DNA from: a virus
IMG/VR virus record: IMGVR_UViG_3300029319_008461
Span: 16,845-80,844 of that record
Length of the DNA stretch: 64,000 bases
Direction: 5' to 3' (one strand)
Below are positions 17,118 through 24,992 of this stretch, one piece after another. Below the pieces are notes generated by a model. It made no database searches, was not told the DNA's origin, and worked only from the letters and a program-made list of their open reading frames with translations. The translations under genes and the position numbers were made by a program. Each line of letters begins with the position of its first letter. The stretch's first letter is position 1.

Positions 17118-17600
17118 ATGTTTTTCCCAGAGGTTAAGATTTTTGAAGCTGATATGTTTAGGGAATATCGTGGAGATATTTGGACAACGTATAAGAAAAA
17201 AACATTCCCAGTAGACTTAGATTTTGTACACGACAAGTTCTCATCCTCCAGGAGAAACGTAATCCGAGGAATACATGGAGACTATAAAACTTGGAAACTA
17301 GTAAGTTGTCTGCAAGGTGAACTGTATTTCGTTGTAGTTGATAACAGAAAAGAATCACAAAATTACCTTAAGTGGGATTGTATGATGCTTGATGACAAAG
17401 ACCGTAGACAGGTTTTGTTACCCCCTGGGTTTGGAAATGGATTTTGTGTGATGAGCGACTCTGCTGTATTTAGTTACAAGTTGGCCTATGAAGGTGAATA
17501 CTCGGACGTCGATCAGCAATTTACCTTAAAATGGAATGATACTCATGTTAACATAAACTGGCCAATAGATAGCCCAATATTACAAGCGAGAGATAAATGA
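17118..17600 (+). CDS. RmlC-like dTDP-sugar 3,5-epimerase family protein
   Basis: This 160-aa cupin resembles dTDP-4-dehydrorhamnose 3,5-epimerase. The catalytic His segment is kept as NVIRGIHGD, and the PPGFGNGFCVMSD segment corresponds to the family PxGFAHGF motif, with the His changed to Asn. Usual RmlC enzymes have about 180 aa. The change of a conserved His and the shorter length suggest a relative that catalyses single epimerisation (3- or 5-only) or isomerisation, as in FdtA/RmlC-like branches. No RmlA or RmlD is present here. It lies between the GT10 and E1-alpha genes. Confidence 0.7.
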   Translation: MFFPEVKIFEADMFREYRGDIWTTYKKKTFPVDLDFVHDKFSSSRRNVIRGIHGDYKTWKLVSCLQGELYFVVVDNRKESQNYLKWDCMMLDDKDRRQVLLPPGFGNGFCVMSDSAVFSYKLAYEGEYSDVDQQFTLKWNDTHVNINWPIDSPILQARDK

Positions 17601-18223
17601 ATATACCTGACCACCTAGAAAAAGTTAGAGAGGTATCTTTAACCCCCCAGGAGTTGATTGATTTTGAAACAAAAGTCAAAGAAACATATGAGGCTGGAAA
17701 AATTAAAGGACCAATCCATCTAGCCAAGAATAATGAAAATGAACTGATAGAAATATTCCAGTACATAAGCCCCGATGATTGGGTTTTTGTTCCCTGGAGA
17801 AATCACTATCACGCTCTTTTGCACGGCGTTGACCCTGACAAATTGTTTAATTCAATTGTAGAAGGTAGAAGTATGGGCACAAATAATTTAAAGCCAAACT
17901 TTTATGCCTCCTCGATTGTTGGTGGTATCATACCTCTTGCACTGGGGGTTGCTTTGGGGATCAAACAGAGAGGTAAAAACAATCGTGTTTGGTGTTTTGT
18001 TGGTGACATGACTATGGAGACTGGTGTGTTCCATGAGGCTTACAAATATAGTAAGAACTTTGATCTACCCATCCAGTGGGTTGTTGAGGATAATGATATG
18101 AGTGTTCACACCCCAACCGATATGGCCTGGGGTAAAAAACAAGAGGTACCTGATGGTGTAATTTATTATAGATATGAAATGGAATATCCTCATCACGGAA
18201 CAGGAAAGTGGGTAAATTTTTAA
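17597..18223 (+). CDS. TPP enzyme E1-alpha / transketolase N-terminal half
   Basis: This 208-aa protein is the thiamine-diphosphate-binding half of a two-subunit E1 enzyme. The cofactor motif begins at Gly136-Asp137 (VGDMTMETG) and ends at Asn166 (VEDND), the expected spacing of about 30 residues. Pyruvate dehydrogenase E1-alpha is usually over 320 aa, so this is a minimal version. No E2 or E3 gene is present, so it is not an acyl-CoA-forming dehydrogenase here. Paired alpha and beta E1-like proteins are known to attach two-carbon units to sugars in avilamycin biosynthesis (AviB1/AviB2, eurekanate). The neighbouring ColD-like dehydratase makes such a role attractive. Confidence 0.75.
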   Translation: MNIPDHLEKVREVSLTPQELIDFETKVKETYEAGKIKGPIHLAKNNENELIEIFQYISPDDWVFVPWRNHYHALLHGVDPDKLFNSIVEGRSMGTNNLKPNFYASSIVGGIIPLALGVALGIKQRGKNNRVWCFVGDMTMETGVFHEAYKYSKNFDLPIQWVVEDNDMSVHTPTDMAWGKKQEVPDGVIYYRYEMEYPHHGTGKWVNF

Positions 18224-18759
18224 TGAAATATAAAAGCGAACTTATCAGATCTATGAACTGGCTTGCTAAGAAGAGAGATACAGTGTTTCTTGGGCAAGCT
18301 TGTAAAGTTAGTGGTCACGCTATTTCTAGCACCTTGGTAGAAGTTCCTGATGAAAAAAGAATTGAACTACCTGTATTTGAGGAAACTCAAATGGGCATCT
18401 CAACAGGTATGGCTCTGGAAGGGTATGTGCCAATTACAATGTATCCTCGATTTGATTTTTTTATTCTAGCTTGCAATCAATTAGTGAATCATCTTGATAA
18501 AATGAGAGATATGTCAAAAGGGGAAATGACTCCTCGTGTTATTATAAGAGTAGCTGTCGGAACAAAGAATCCTATTGATGCGGGACCGCAGCATACTCAA
18601 GATCACACAGAGGCTTTTCGCAGAATGTTAACCGAAGTGAACGTTGTGGATCTTTTTGAGCCAGAGGATATCTTCGCAGCTTTTAAAGAGGCATATGAGA
18701 GGCCTGATTCAAAATCAACACTATTAATTGAACACGGAGAATTTTATGGGACAAAATAG
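18223..18759 (+). CDS. TPP enzyme E1-beta / transketolase pyrimidine domain
   Basis: This 178-aa protein is the partner of the preceding gene. It contains the pyrimidine-binding domain with the cofactor-activating glutamate in LPVFEETQMGIS (Glu53 or Glu54) and MALEGYVPITMYPRF. It ends before the C-terminal transketolase domain found in full E1-beta proteins of about 320 aa. The start is ATG 18223, sharing one base with the upstream TAA (TAATG), which favours equal synthesis of the two subunits. The two proteins together should form a small alpha2-beta2 TPP enzyme. The proposed sugar-branching activity is inference from context. Confidence 0.75.
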   Translation: MKYKSELIRSMNWLAKKRDTVFLGQACKVSGHAISSTLVEVPDEKRIELPVFEETQMGISTGMALEGYVPITMYPRFDFFILACNQLVNHLDKMRDMSKGEMTPRVIIRVAVGTKNPIDAGPQHTQDHTEAFRRMLTEVNVVDLFEPEDIFAAFKEAYERPDSKSTLLIEHGEFYGTK

Positions 18760-19921
18760 TTTTTCTTGGCCTTTGATAAATGATAATATAACAGAGGAAG
18801 ATAAGGCTGCTTTGATTAAGTGGTTGCAAGAACCTAACGTTAGATTTACTCAATCAAAGTATGTAAAAAAATTTGAACAAGCTTGGTCTGAATGGCTTGG
18901 AGTTAAATATACAGTCTTTGTAAACTCTGGTGCGTCTGCCAACTACATTATGACTTCAATTATGAAGGAGCTTAAAGGTGGCGGCGAAGTGATTGTACCG
19001 CCAATTGGCTGGGTCTCTGATATAGCTCCAGTGGTCAATCTTGGGATGACTCCTGTTTTTGTGGATGTTGATCCTGAGAGTTTGGCCATTACTGCTGAGA
19101 ACATTGAAAATGCAATCACAGACAAGACAGTTGGGATTGTGTTAGTTCATGCATTGGGGTTCAATGGCTTGACTGACAAACTTGTAGAACTCGCAGAAAA
19201 ACACAACCTAATTTTGATTGAGGATTGCTGCGAGTCTCACGGCGCTACGTTCGATGGACAAAAGATTGGAACTGTTGGCGATATGTCAAATTTTTCTTTC
19301 TACTTTGGACACCATATCACAACAGTCGAAGGTGGGGTTGTTTGCACAAACGATAAGAATATCTATGAGCTAGCGAAGATGTTTAGGTCACACGGAATGA
19401 TTAGGGAAGCTGGGGATGAGGTATATGATGCATACACAGAAAAATATCCAGACTTAAACCCACTGTTTCTTTTTGCCGTCCCTGGATATAATCTAAGGAA
19501 TACAGAGTTCAATGCTGTGTTGGGACTTGAGCAATTAGGAAGGTTAGATAGAGCAGCTACGATTAGGGCAGAAAATTTTAAGACCTGGATTGATAACTTA
19601 GATACTAACAAGTTTCAAACAAGTTATCTTGAAGAAGGTAACAGTAGCTTTGCACTGCCACTAATTCTGAGAGAAAAAGATAAAGATTTGTTTGAAAGAG
19701 TCTGTTCTGTTTTGCGGCAAGAAAGAGTAGAGTATCGCATTGGAACCGCTGGCGGTGGCAACCAAGCTAGGCAACCTTATCTAGAAAAGTACGATCATAG
19801 GATTGTGGGTAACCTAGAGATCTCAGATCACATACATGATTTTGGACTTTACATTGGTAACCATACCGAACTTGAAAAAGAAACTATTATTAAATTGTGT
19901 GAGGTTATAAATGACTGTTGA
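18746..19921 (+). CDS. ColD-type PLP-dependent nucleotide-sugar 3-dehydratase
   Basis: This 391-aa DegT/DnrJ-fold protein carries SFYFGHHITTVEGG, with His189 where aminotransferases have the Schiff-base Lys. That substitution marks ColD, the GDP-4-keto-6-deoxymannose 3-dehydratase of colitose biosynthesis (His188 in ColD). Other fold motifs are FVNSGASANYIM and LIEDCCESHGAT. Unlike the RfbH-like protein at 7381 it has no C-x-C cluster after the His, so it should not need iron-sulfur. The Gmd gene at 22543 could provide its substrate. ATG 18746 has a GGAGA site just upstream; a TTG at 18728 is unlikely. Confidence 0.85.
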   Translation: MGQNSFSWPLINDNITEEDKAALIKWLQEPNVRFTQSKYVKKFEQAWSEWLGVKYTVFVNSGASANYIMTSIMKELKGGGEVIVPPIGWVSDIAPVVNLGMTPVFVDVDPESLAITAENIENAITDKTVGIVLVHALGFNGLTDKLVELAEKHNLILIEDCCESHGATFDGQKIGTVGDMSNFSFYFGHHITTVEGGVVCTNDKNIYELAKMFRSHGMIREAGDEVYDAYTEKYPDLNPLFLFAVPGYNLRNTEFNAVLGLEQLGRLDRAATIRAENFKTWIDNLDTNKFQTSYLEEGNSSFALPLILREKDKDLFERVCSVLRQERVEYRIGTAGGGNQARQPYLEKYDHRIVGNLEISDHIHDFGLYIGNHTELEKETIIKLCEVINDC

Positions 19922-20888
19922 TTTTAAAAACCAAAGTGTTTTAGTTACTGGCGGGACTGGGATGATAGGCCGCCAACTTGTTGATCTGTTGGTAGAGAGA
20001 GGAGCTAAGGTATATGTTGTATCTCTTGACCCTCCGAGGGGACTGCCTGAGGGTGTGATGTACAAGCTTGCAGATCTTACAGACTTCTCTGCTTGTCAGG
20101 AAGTTTGTGAAGGCATGGATTATGTTTTCAATTTGGTGGGCGTTAAGGGTTCCCCAAAGATGTGCAAGGAACAGCCAGCAGACTTTATGGTTCCGATGCT
20201 CCAGTTCAATACCAATATGATGGAAGCAGCAAGGCGTGCAGGAGTAAAGTGGTATTTGTACACTAGTAGTGTGGGTGTTTATCATCCAGCGGAGGTTTTT
20301 AAAGAAGATGATGTTTGGTCAACTTTTCCGTCGGACAACGATAGGTTTGCTGGCTGGGCGAAAAGAATTGGAGAACTGCAAGCAGAAGCGTATAGTATCC
20401 AGTATGGTTGGGATTGTGTTTCGATCGTAAGGCCCGCAAACGTTTACGGACCATATGATAACTTTGACCCAGAGAATGCAATGGTCATCCCTTCGCTGAT
20501 TCGCAAAGCGTTTGAAAATGATAAACTGGAAGTTTGGGGAGATGGCTCTCCGATTAGAGATTTTATCCACTCCAGAGATGTAGCCTTGGGTATGCTTCAC
20601 ATGGTAGACAACAAAGTGACAAAACCTGTCAACCTTGGTAGCGGTGAAGGGATCGCAATTAAGCAGATTGTGGATATCGTTGTTGACAAATGTCCTAAGG
20701 ATCTTGATGTAGTCTGGCAAACAGACAAGCCAACTGGCGACAAAAAAAGAATCCTTGATTCTTCCCGTGCAAAAGAAGTAGGGTTTCAGACAACAATCAG
20801 CCTCGAAGAGGGTATTCAGGAAACGATCGAATGGTTTGAAGAAAACAGGAGTATGATTGATGACAGGCATAATGCCTTTAGGAAATAG
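19911..20888 (+). CDS. NAD(P)-dependent epimerase/reductase with missing catalytic Tyr
   Basis: This 325-aa extended SDR has a good cofactor motif (LVTGGTGMIGRQLVDLL) and the downstream substrate segments RPANVYGPYDNFD and DGSPIRDFIHSRDVA. At the catalytic site it reads FAGWAKRIGELQ, so Lys151 is present but the residue four positions before it is Ala147 instead of Tyr. It resembles GDP-fucose-synthase/ColC-type proteins. It may still act if a shifted residue takes the role, or it may be a specialised epimerase. It overlaps the ColD-like stop by eleven bases, so it probably works on that product. Confidence 0.7.
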   Translation: MTVDFKNQSVLVTGGTGMIGRQLVDLLVERGAKVYVVSLDPPRGLPEGVMYKLADLTDFSACQEVCEGMDYVFNLVGVKGSPKMCKEQPADFMVPMLQFNTNMMEAARRAGVKWYLYTSSVGVYHPAEVFKEDDVWSTFPSDNDRFAGWAKRIGELQAEAYSIQYGWDCVSIVRPANVYGPYDNFDPENAMVIPSLIRKAFENDKLEVWGDGSPIRDFIHSRDVALGMLHMVDNKVTKPVNLGSGEGIAIKQIVDIVVDKCPKDLDVVWQTDKPTGDKKRILDSSRAKEVGFQTTISLEEGIQETIEWFEENRSMIDDRHNAFRK

Positions 20889-21594
20889 TGTACTTGTTAC
20901 AGGTGGTAACAGTGGCCTTGGTAAATACATTGCATCCAACATTAATTGTGTTGCGCTAACCAGAGAAAACGCTGAATCTGTCTTTAAAAGACACAACCAC
21001 TTTGACTTGATTATACACTGTGCGTTTAATGCCTCAAAGAAAACCAATGATTACTACAAAGTTTTACAAGACAATATTTTCTTAACAAAGCGTTTGTGTT
21101 CATTGTCTCACAACAAATTTGTATTCTTATCGTCAATTGATGTTTACCGAGAAGAGGATAGTCTTTATAAAACAACAAAATTAATGGCAGAGTCTATTGT
21201 TAAAGAAGAAGCGACAAACCCATTAATTGTTCGGACAAGTGCCATTGTTGGCCCAACAATGAGAACTAATAGTCTCTTAAGAATACTGGATGACGATAGT
21301 CCGGACTTATCCTTGTCTGAAAATTCAACGTTTAACTATGTTCTACAAAGTGATATACTGTCTATGATACAGGTGTCTGCAAAGAACAAATACTCTGGTA
21401 TTATAGACTTTGTGGCATCAAAAAATATAAGACTTAAAGACCTGGCAACTCATTTTTCTAAGACTGTAAATTTTGGAGACTACTTTTATGAAACACCTAT
21501 TATATCAAACAGGCATCTTCAAGAAAAATTCCCAACAGCTTGGTATACATCACTAGGAAATATTGAAAGATTTATGAAGGAAAGAACCAAATGA
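20860..21594 (+). CDS. NAD(P)-dependent sugar reductase, RmlD-like SDR
   Basis: This short extended SDR of 244 aa has the cofactor motif SVLVTGGNSGLGKYIASN, the segment FVFLSSIDVYREEDSLY with the catalytic Ser, and Tyr-x3-Lys in YKTTKLMAESIV. It is smaller than most nucleotide-sugar epimerases (about 300 aa) and similar in size to reductases that reduce a 4-keto group. ATG 20860 follows an AGGAG site and overlaps the previous gene; ATG 20872 is the alternative and removes only four residues. It could reduce the product of the ColD-like and E1-alpha/beta steps. Confidence 0.7.
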   Translation: MTGIMPLGNSVLVTGGNSGLGKYIASNINCVALTRENAESVFKRHNHFDLIIHCAFNASKKTNDYYKVLQDNIFLTKRLCSLSHNKFVFLSSIDVYREEDSLYKTTKLMAESIVKEEATNPLIVRTSAIVGPTMRTNSLLRILDDDSPDLSLSENSTFNYVLQSDILSMIQVSAKNKYSGIIDFVASKNIRLKDLATHFSKTVNFGDYFYETPIISNRHLQEKFPTAWYTSLGNIERFMKERTK

Positions 21595-22550
21595 AAAAAA
21601 TTCTTTTGTGCGGTGCCACTGGGTTTATTGGTAAGAACTTGTTAGAGCACTTCTCCAGCAGAGGGAATTATAGTATTCGAGCGATATATCACAATAAACT
21701 TCCAGACATTGAGCCGAGCGAACATCCTAATGTTGAGTTTATTTTTGCTGATTTAAACAATAAGGAAGATGTAGACAGAGTAATGGAGGGCGTAAACATT
21801 GTTCTCCAGTTTGCAGCCACAACTTCTGGGGCCAAAGATATTACAACAAAGCCGTTCATTCACGTTACAGATAATGCAGTTATGAACTCTTTGTTGTTAC
21901 GATCTGCCTATGAGAATAATGTTGAACATTTTGTTTTCCCGAGTTGCACGGTGATGTACCAGCCGAGTGAAGAGGCTCTATCTGAGGACGATTTCTCTGG
22001 AGAAGACGAAATATACCCAAAATACTTTGGTGTGGGTAATACAAAAGTTTATATTGAAAAGATGTGCGACTTCTACTCTAGGCTTGGAAGAACAAAACAC
22101 ACAGTTATTAGACACTCTAATATATACGGACCTCATGACAAGTACGATCTTGAGCGCAGTCATGTCTTTGGCGCAACCGTAACTAAAGTTATGACTGCAA
22201 AAGATAAAGTTGTTATGTGGGGGACCGGAGAGGAAAAGAGAGATCTTCTACACGTTGATGATTTGTGCAGGTTTGTTGAATTAGCTTTAAAGAACCAGAA
22301 GAAAGAATATGAGTTATTCAACGTTGGCCTGGGTCAAGCGGTTCCGGTTCGTGACCTTGTTCAGAAAATTATCAACGCTTCAGGTAAGAGGCTAAAGATT
22401 GAATCAGATTTAACTAAACCAACTATTAAAACTAGTTTATACTTGGATTGGAAAAAAGCGTTTACTACGTTAGGTTGGTGCCCCGAGATAACTCTTGATA
22501 AGGGGATAGAGAAAACTTTGAAGTGGTATAAGGAAAATATAGATGTCTAA
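21591..22550 (+). CDS. NAD(P)-dependent epimerase, GDP-fucose-synthase-like
   Basis: This 319-aa extended SDR begins KKILLCGATGFIGKNLLEHF (GxxGxxG cofactor site) and has FVFPSCTVMYQPSEEAL, RHSNIYGPHDKYD and EEKRDLLHVDDLC in family order. The active-site region reads YFGVGNTKVYIEKM; the residue four before Lys152 is Val148, so the usual Tyr-x3-Lys spacing is not seen and Tyr145 or Tyr154 may substitute. Its position just before Gmd suggests a role on GDP-4-keto-6-deoxymannose or a later derivative. It overlaps the genes on both sides by four and eight bases. Confidence 0.7.
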   Translation: MKKILLCGATGFIGKNLLEHFSSRGNYSIRAIYHNKLPDIEPSEHPNVEFIFADLNNKEDVDRVMEGVNIVLQFAATTSGAKDITTKPFIHVTDNAVMNSLLLRSAYENNVEHFVFPSCTVMYQPSEEALSEDDFSGEDEIYPKYFGVGNTKVYIEKMCDFYSRLGRTKHTVIRHSNIYGPHDKYDLERSHVFGATVTKVMTAKDKVVMWGTGEEKRDLLHVDDLCRFVELALKNQKKEYELFNVGLGQAVPVRDLVQKIINASGKRLKIESDLTKPTIKTSLYLDWKKAFTTLGWCPEITLDKGIEKTLKWYKENIDV

Positions 22551-23553
22551 AAATGTCTTTATCACTGGTGTTACGGGAATGGTCGGCTCTCACTTAGCCG
22601 ACTTTCTTTTAGAGAATACAGATTGGAAAATTTATGGGTTCTGTAGGTGGAATGATAATTTTGAAAATATACAGCACTTATTTCCAAGAATAAACACAAA
22701 AGACAGGGTGCAGTTAATTTATGGTGACTTAAATGATTTCCCGTCTCTCATGACCGCTGTTGAGGAGTCAGCGCCTGATTATGTTTTTCACCTAGCGGCC
22801 CAGAGTTATCCTCAGACTAGTTTTGTGGCTCCTTTGGAGACTCTTGAGACAAATATCCTTGGCACTGCAAAACTTTTGGAAGCCATTAATAAATCACCGT
22901 ATGATCCTGTGATACATGTATGCGCTAGTTCTGAGGTCTTTGGAAGGGTGCCAAAAGAATATTTACCAATTAATGAAGAGGTCACGTTTCACCCCGCCTC
23001 TCCATATGCTATTTCTAAAGTGGGGACTGACCTAATCGGTAGGTACTATGCCGAAGCTTATGGTATGACTGTGATGACAACAAGGATGTTTACTCACACA
23101 GGACCAAGAAGAGGTGATGTTTTTGCAGAGTCAACTTTTGCAAAACAGATTGCTATGATTGAGTCTGGAAAACTCCCTCCTGTTATCAAGGTTGGAAATT
23201 TACAGTCACTAAGAACTTGGTCTGATGTCCGAGATGCGGTTAGAGCGTATTATTTGCTTGTAACTCACAACCCAACAGCCGGAGAGTATTATAATATTGG
23301 CGGCACTTACAGTTGTACAGTGGAGGATATGTTAAATTATCTCATCAGCCAATCAACAGTTAAGAATATAAAAGTTGAAACGGACCCCGAGAGGCTCCGA
23401 CCAATTGATGCAGATTTGCAGGTCCCTGATACGGCCAAGTTTAAAAGCCACACTGGATGGGAACCAACGATACCTTTTGAGGAAACAATGACTGACTTAC
23501 TGAACTACTGGAGAGAAAAGGTTCAGGGCGACAGGGAGTTCCTATCTAGATAA
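22543..23553 (+). CDS. gmd: GDP-mannose 4,6-dehydratase (Gmd)
   Basis: This 336-aa extended SDR matches Gmd. It has FITGVTGMVGSHLADFL at the N-terminus, CASSEVFG with the Ser-Ser-Glu triad, and Tyr155-x3-Lys159 in PYAISKVG. TRMFTHTGPRRGDVF and LQSLRTWSDVRDAV, the NADP and GDP-mannose contacts of the family, follow. It converts GDP-D-mannose to GDP-4-keto-6-deoxy-D-mannose, the entry point to GDP-fucose, GDP-colitose, GDP-perosamine and related sugars. It most likely feeds the ColD-like, E1-alpha/beta and epimerase genes upstream in this operon and, through them, the GT10-like transferase. Confidence 0.85.
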   Translation: MSKNVFITGVTGMVGSHLADFLLENTDWKIYGFCRWNDNFENIQHLFPRINTKDRVQLIYGDLNDFPSLMTAVEESAPDYVFHLAAQSYPQTSFVAPLETLETNILGTAKLLEAINKSPYDPVIHVCASSEVFGRVPKEYLPINEEVTFHPASPYAISKVGTDLIGRYYAEAYGMTVMTTRMFTHTGPRRGDVFAESTFAKQIAMIESGKLPPVIKVGNLQSLRTWSDVRDAVRAYYLLVTHNPTAGEYYNIGGTYSCTVEDMLNYLISQSTVKNIKVETDPERLRPIDADLQVPDTAKFKSHTGWEPTIPFEETMTDLLNYWREKVQGDREFLSR

Positions 23554-24296
23554 TGTCTTCTAAAGTTTTAGTCATAGGCGAAAGCTGCAAGGATGTTTTT
23601 AATTACGGTAACTGTGATCGCTTGTGTCCTGACGCCCCGGTTCCTGTTTTCAACGGGACGGCAACTACAGTATCCGACGGCATGGCAATGAATGTCTTAC
23701 ACAACATTAAATCACTTGGAGTTGAGTGTGACATTATAACTAATAGCAATTGGCAACTGATTAAAAAAAGTAGGTACATTGATAACAAAACAAACCAGAT
23801 GCTTTTACGAATTGATGAAAACGATGAGGTGATAGACGAGCTTGACCTGTCTTTACTTGAAAAGAATATAAAAAACTACGGTGCGGTTATTATATCTGAT
23901 TATTGCAAGGGATATCTCTCTGAAGAAATTATGGCAAAGATATCTAAAATGCACGATAAGGTTTTTTTAGATACCAAAAAACTATTAGGCGATTGGTGTG
24001 ACGATATGGCATACATCAAGATAAACTATTATGAGCATGCCAGAACCAAACATCTACTAAAGAAAAGTTTATACGATCAGCTTATAATAACTCTTGGCTC
24101 CAATGGGTGTGAACACCGTGGCAAAACTTATCCCGTAGAGAAGGTAGAGATAAAAGACTCTTCAGGCGCTGGCGATACATTTATAGCAGGACTTGTGGCC
24201 GAGTATTTGAAAAATTATAGCATAGATGATGCAATACATTTTGCTAACCAATGTGCCACAAAAGTTGTTCAAAAGCGAGGTGTAAGTATAGTATGA
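23553..24296 (+). CDS. Compact PfkB-family kinase, HldE1/RfaE1-like
   Basis: This 247-aa protein resembles the kinase half of HldE, which phosphorylates D-glycero-D-manno-heptose-7-phosphate at C1. It keeps the N-terminal VLVIGESCKDVF strand, the RLCPDAPVPVF heptose-kinase segment and the anion-hole motif DSSGAGDTF with catalytic Asp208. The family usually has about 310-330 residues. Here the region between VLHNIKSLGVE and LIKKSRYID is shortened by roughly 50 residues, where the lid and a GxDxxG segment would be. The next gene is the nucleotidyltransferase half, coupled by an ATGA overlap. A heptose phosphate substrate is likely but not proven. Confidence 0.75.
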   Translation: MSSKVLVIGESCKDVFNYGNCDRLCPDAPVPVFNGTATTVSDGMAMNVLHNIKSLGVECDIITNSNWQLIKKSRYIDNKTNQMLLRIDENDEVIDELDLSLLEKNIKNYGAVIISDYCKGYLSEEIMAKISKMHDKVFLDTKKLLGDWCDDMAYIKINYYEHARTKHLLKKSLYDQLIITLGSNGCEHRGKTYPVEKVEIKDSSGAGDTFIAGLVAEYLKNYSIDDAIHFANQCATKVVQKRGVSIV

Positions 24297-24691
24297 AGAT
24301 TGTGTGGACAAATGGTTGTTTTGATGTTTTGCATCGTGGACATATTGAATTGTTTAAATATGCGAGATCATTAGGCGATAAACTTATTGTTGGTCTTGAT
24401 ACAGATGAGAAAGTCAAAGCTGCTAAGGGCGATGATCGGCCATTTAACACTCTAGAAGATAGAGAGTTTTTAGTAAGATCGATAAGATATGTTGATGATA
24501 CAATTTCATTTTCATCAAAAAGTGATTTAGAAAGCTTAATAAAATCCATAAAGCCTGATATTCTTGTTGTAGGATCAGATTGGGAAGGAAAATATGTCGT
24601 TGGCTCACAATATGCAAAAGAACTAAAGTTTTTTGATCGTATTGGTGAATATTCAACGACTAAAGTTTTAAAAAATGCTAATCTACGTTGA
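24293..24691 (+). CDS. Cytidylyltransferase-like nucleotidyltransferase, HldE2/RfaE2-like
   Basis: This 132-aa protein is the nucleotidyltransferase half of HldE. It contains WTNGCFDVLHRGH with the HxGH motif (His14 and His17) and LIVGLDTDEKVKA. RPFNTLEDRE and ILVVGSDWEGKYVVGS complete the core. It should activate a heptose-1-phosphate (ADP- or GDP-linked) or a glycerol-phosphate-like compound. The true start is ATG 24293, four bases before the kinase stop; longer upstream extensions lie within the kinase gene. In many bacteria the two domains are fused; here they are separate and in different frames. Confidence 0.8.
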   Translation: MKIVWTNGCFDVLHRGHIELFKYARSLGDKLIVGLDTDEKVKAAKGDDRPFNTLEDREFLVRSIRYVDDTISFSSKSDLESLIKSIKPDILVVGSDWEGKYVVGSQYAKELKFFDRIGEYSTTKVLKNANLR

Positions 24692-24992
24692 CATAGACGA
24701 TACAATTTGCACTTACGAGGGAGAGCGTCACTATCCAGACGCCATCCCAATTATGGAAAGAATACAAAAAATTAATGACCTTTATGACGAAGGTCATCAA
24801 ATAGTTTATTGGACAGCTAGGGGTGGCACTACAGGGATTGACTGGACGGAGCTAACCAACCAACAATTGAAAGATTGGGGTGTGAAGTGCCATGAGATTA
24901 AGATGTGGAAGCCACCTTACGATTTGTTCATATGCGATAAAGCCATAAACACTTTAGAATATTTTAAGGAGAAAAAAAGTGAAATTATCTAA
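24675..24992 (+). CDS. Small HAD-superfamily phosphatase-like protein
   Basis: This 105-aa HAD-type protein has motif I in YVDIDDTICTYEG (nucleophile Asp6, acid Asp8) and motif II as VYWTARGG. LFICDKA near the C-terminus is the likely motif IV region. It lacks a cap domain and matches the small hydrolases found in capsule and surface-sugar loci. Following the split HldE pair, it could remove a phosphate in a heptose pathway (a GmhB-like role), although GmhB is larger. It overlaps the nucleotidyltransferase gene by 17 bases and marks the end of the sugar cluster. Confidence 0.7.
   Translation: MLIYVDIDDTICTYEGERHYPDAIPIMERIQKINDLYDEGHQIVYWTARGGTTGIDWTELTNQQLKDWGVKCHEIKMWKPPYDLFICDKAINTLEYFKEKKSEII

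Noticed and set aside
17597-18759. A frameshift that broke one E1 gene into two
   Set aside because: The two halves meet at a clean TAATG junction, the start codon is ATG, and separate alpha and beta subunits are a normal form of this enzyme family.
23553-24691. HldE broken by mutation
   Set aside because: The halves overlap by ATGA with intact motifs on both sides; split forms exist naturally.
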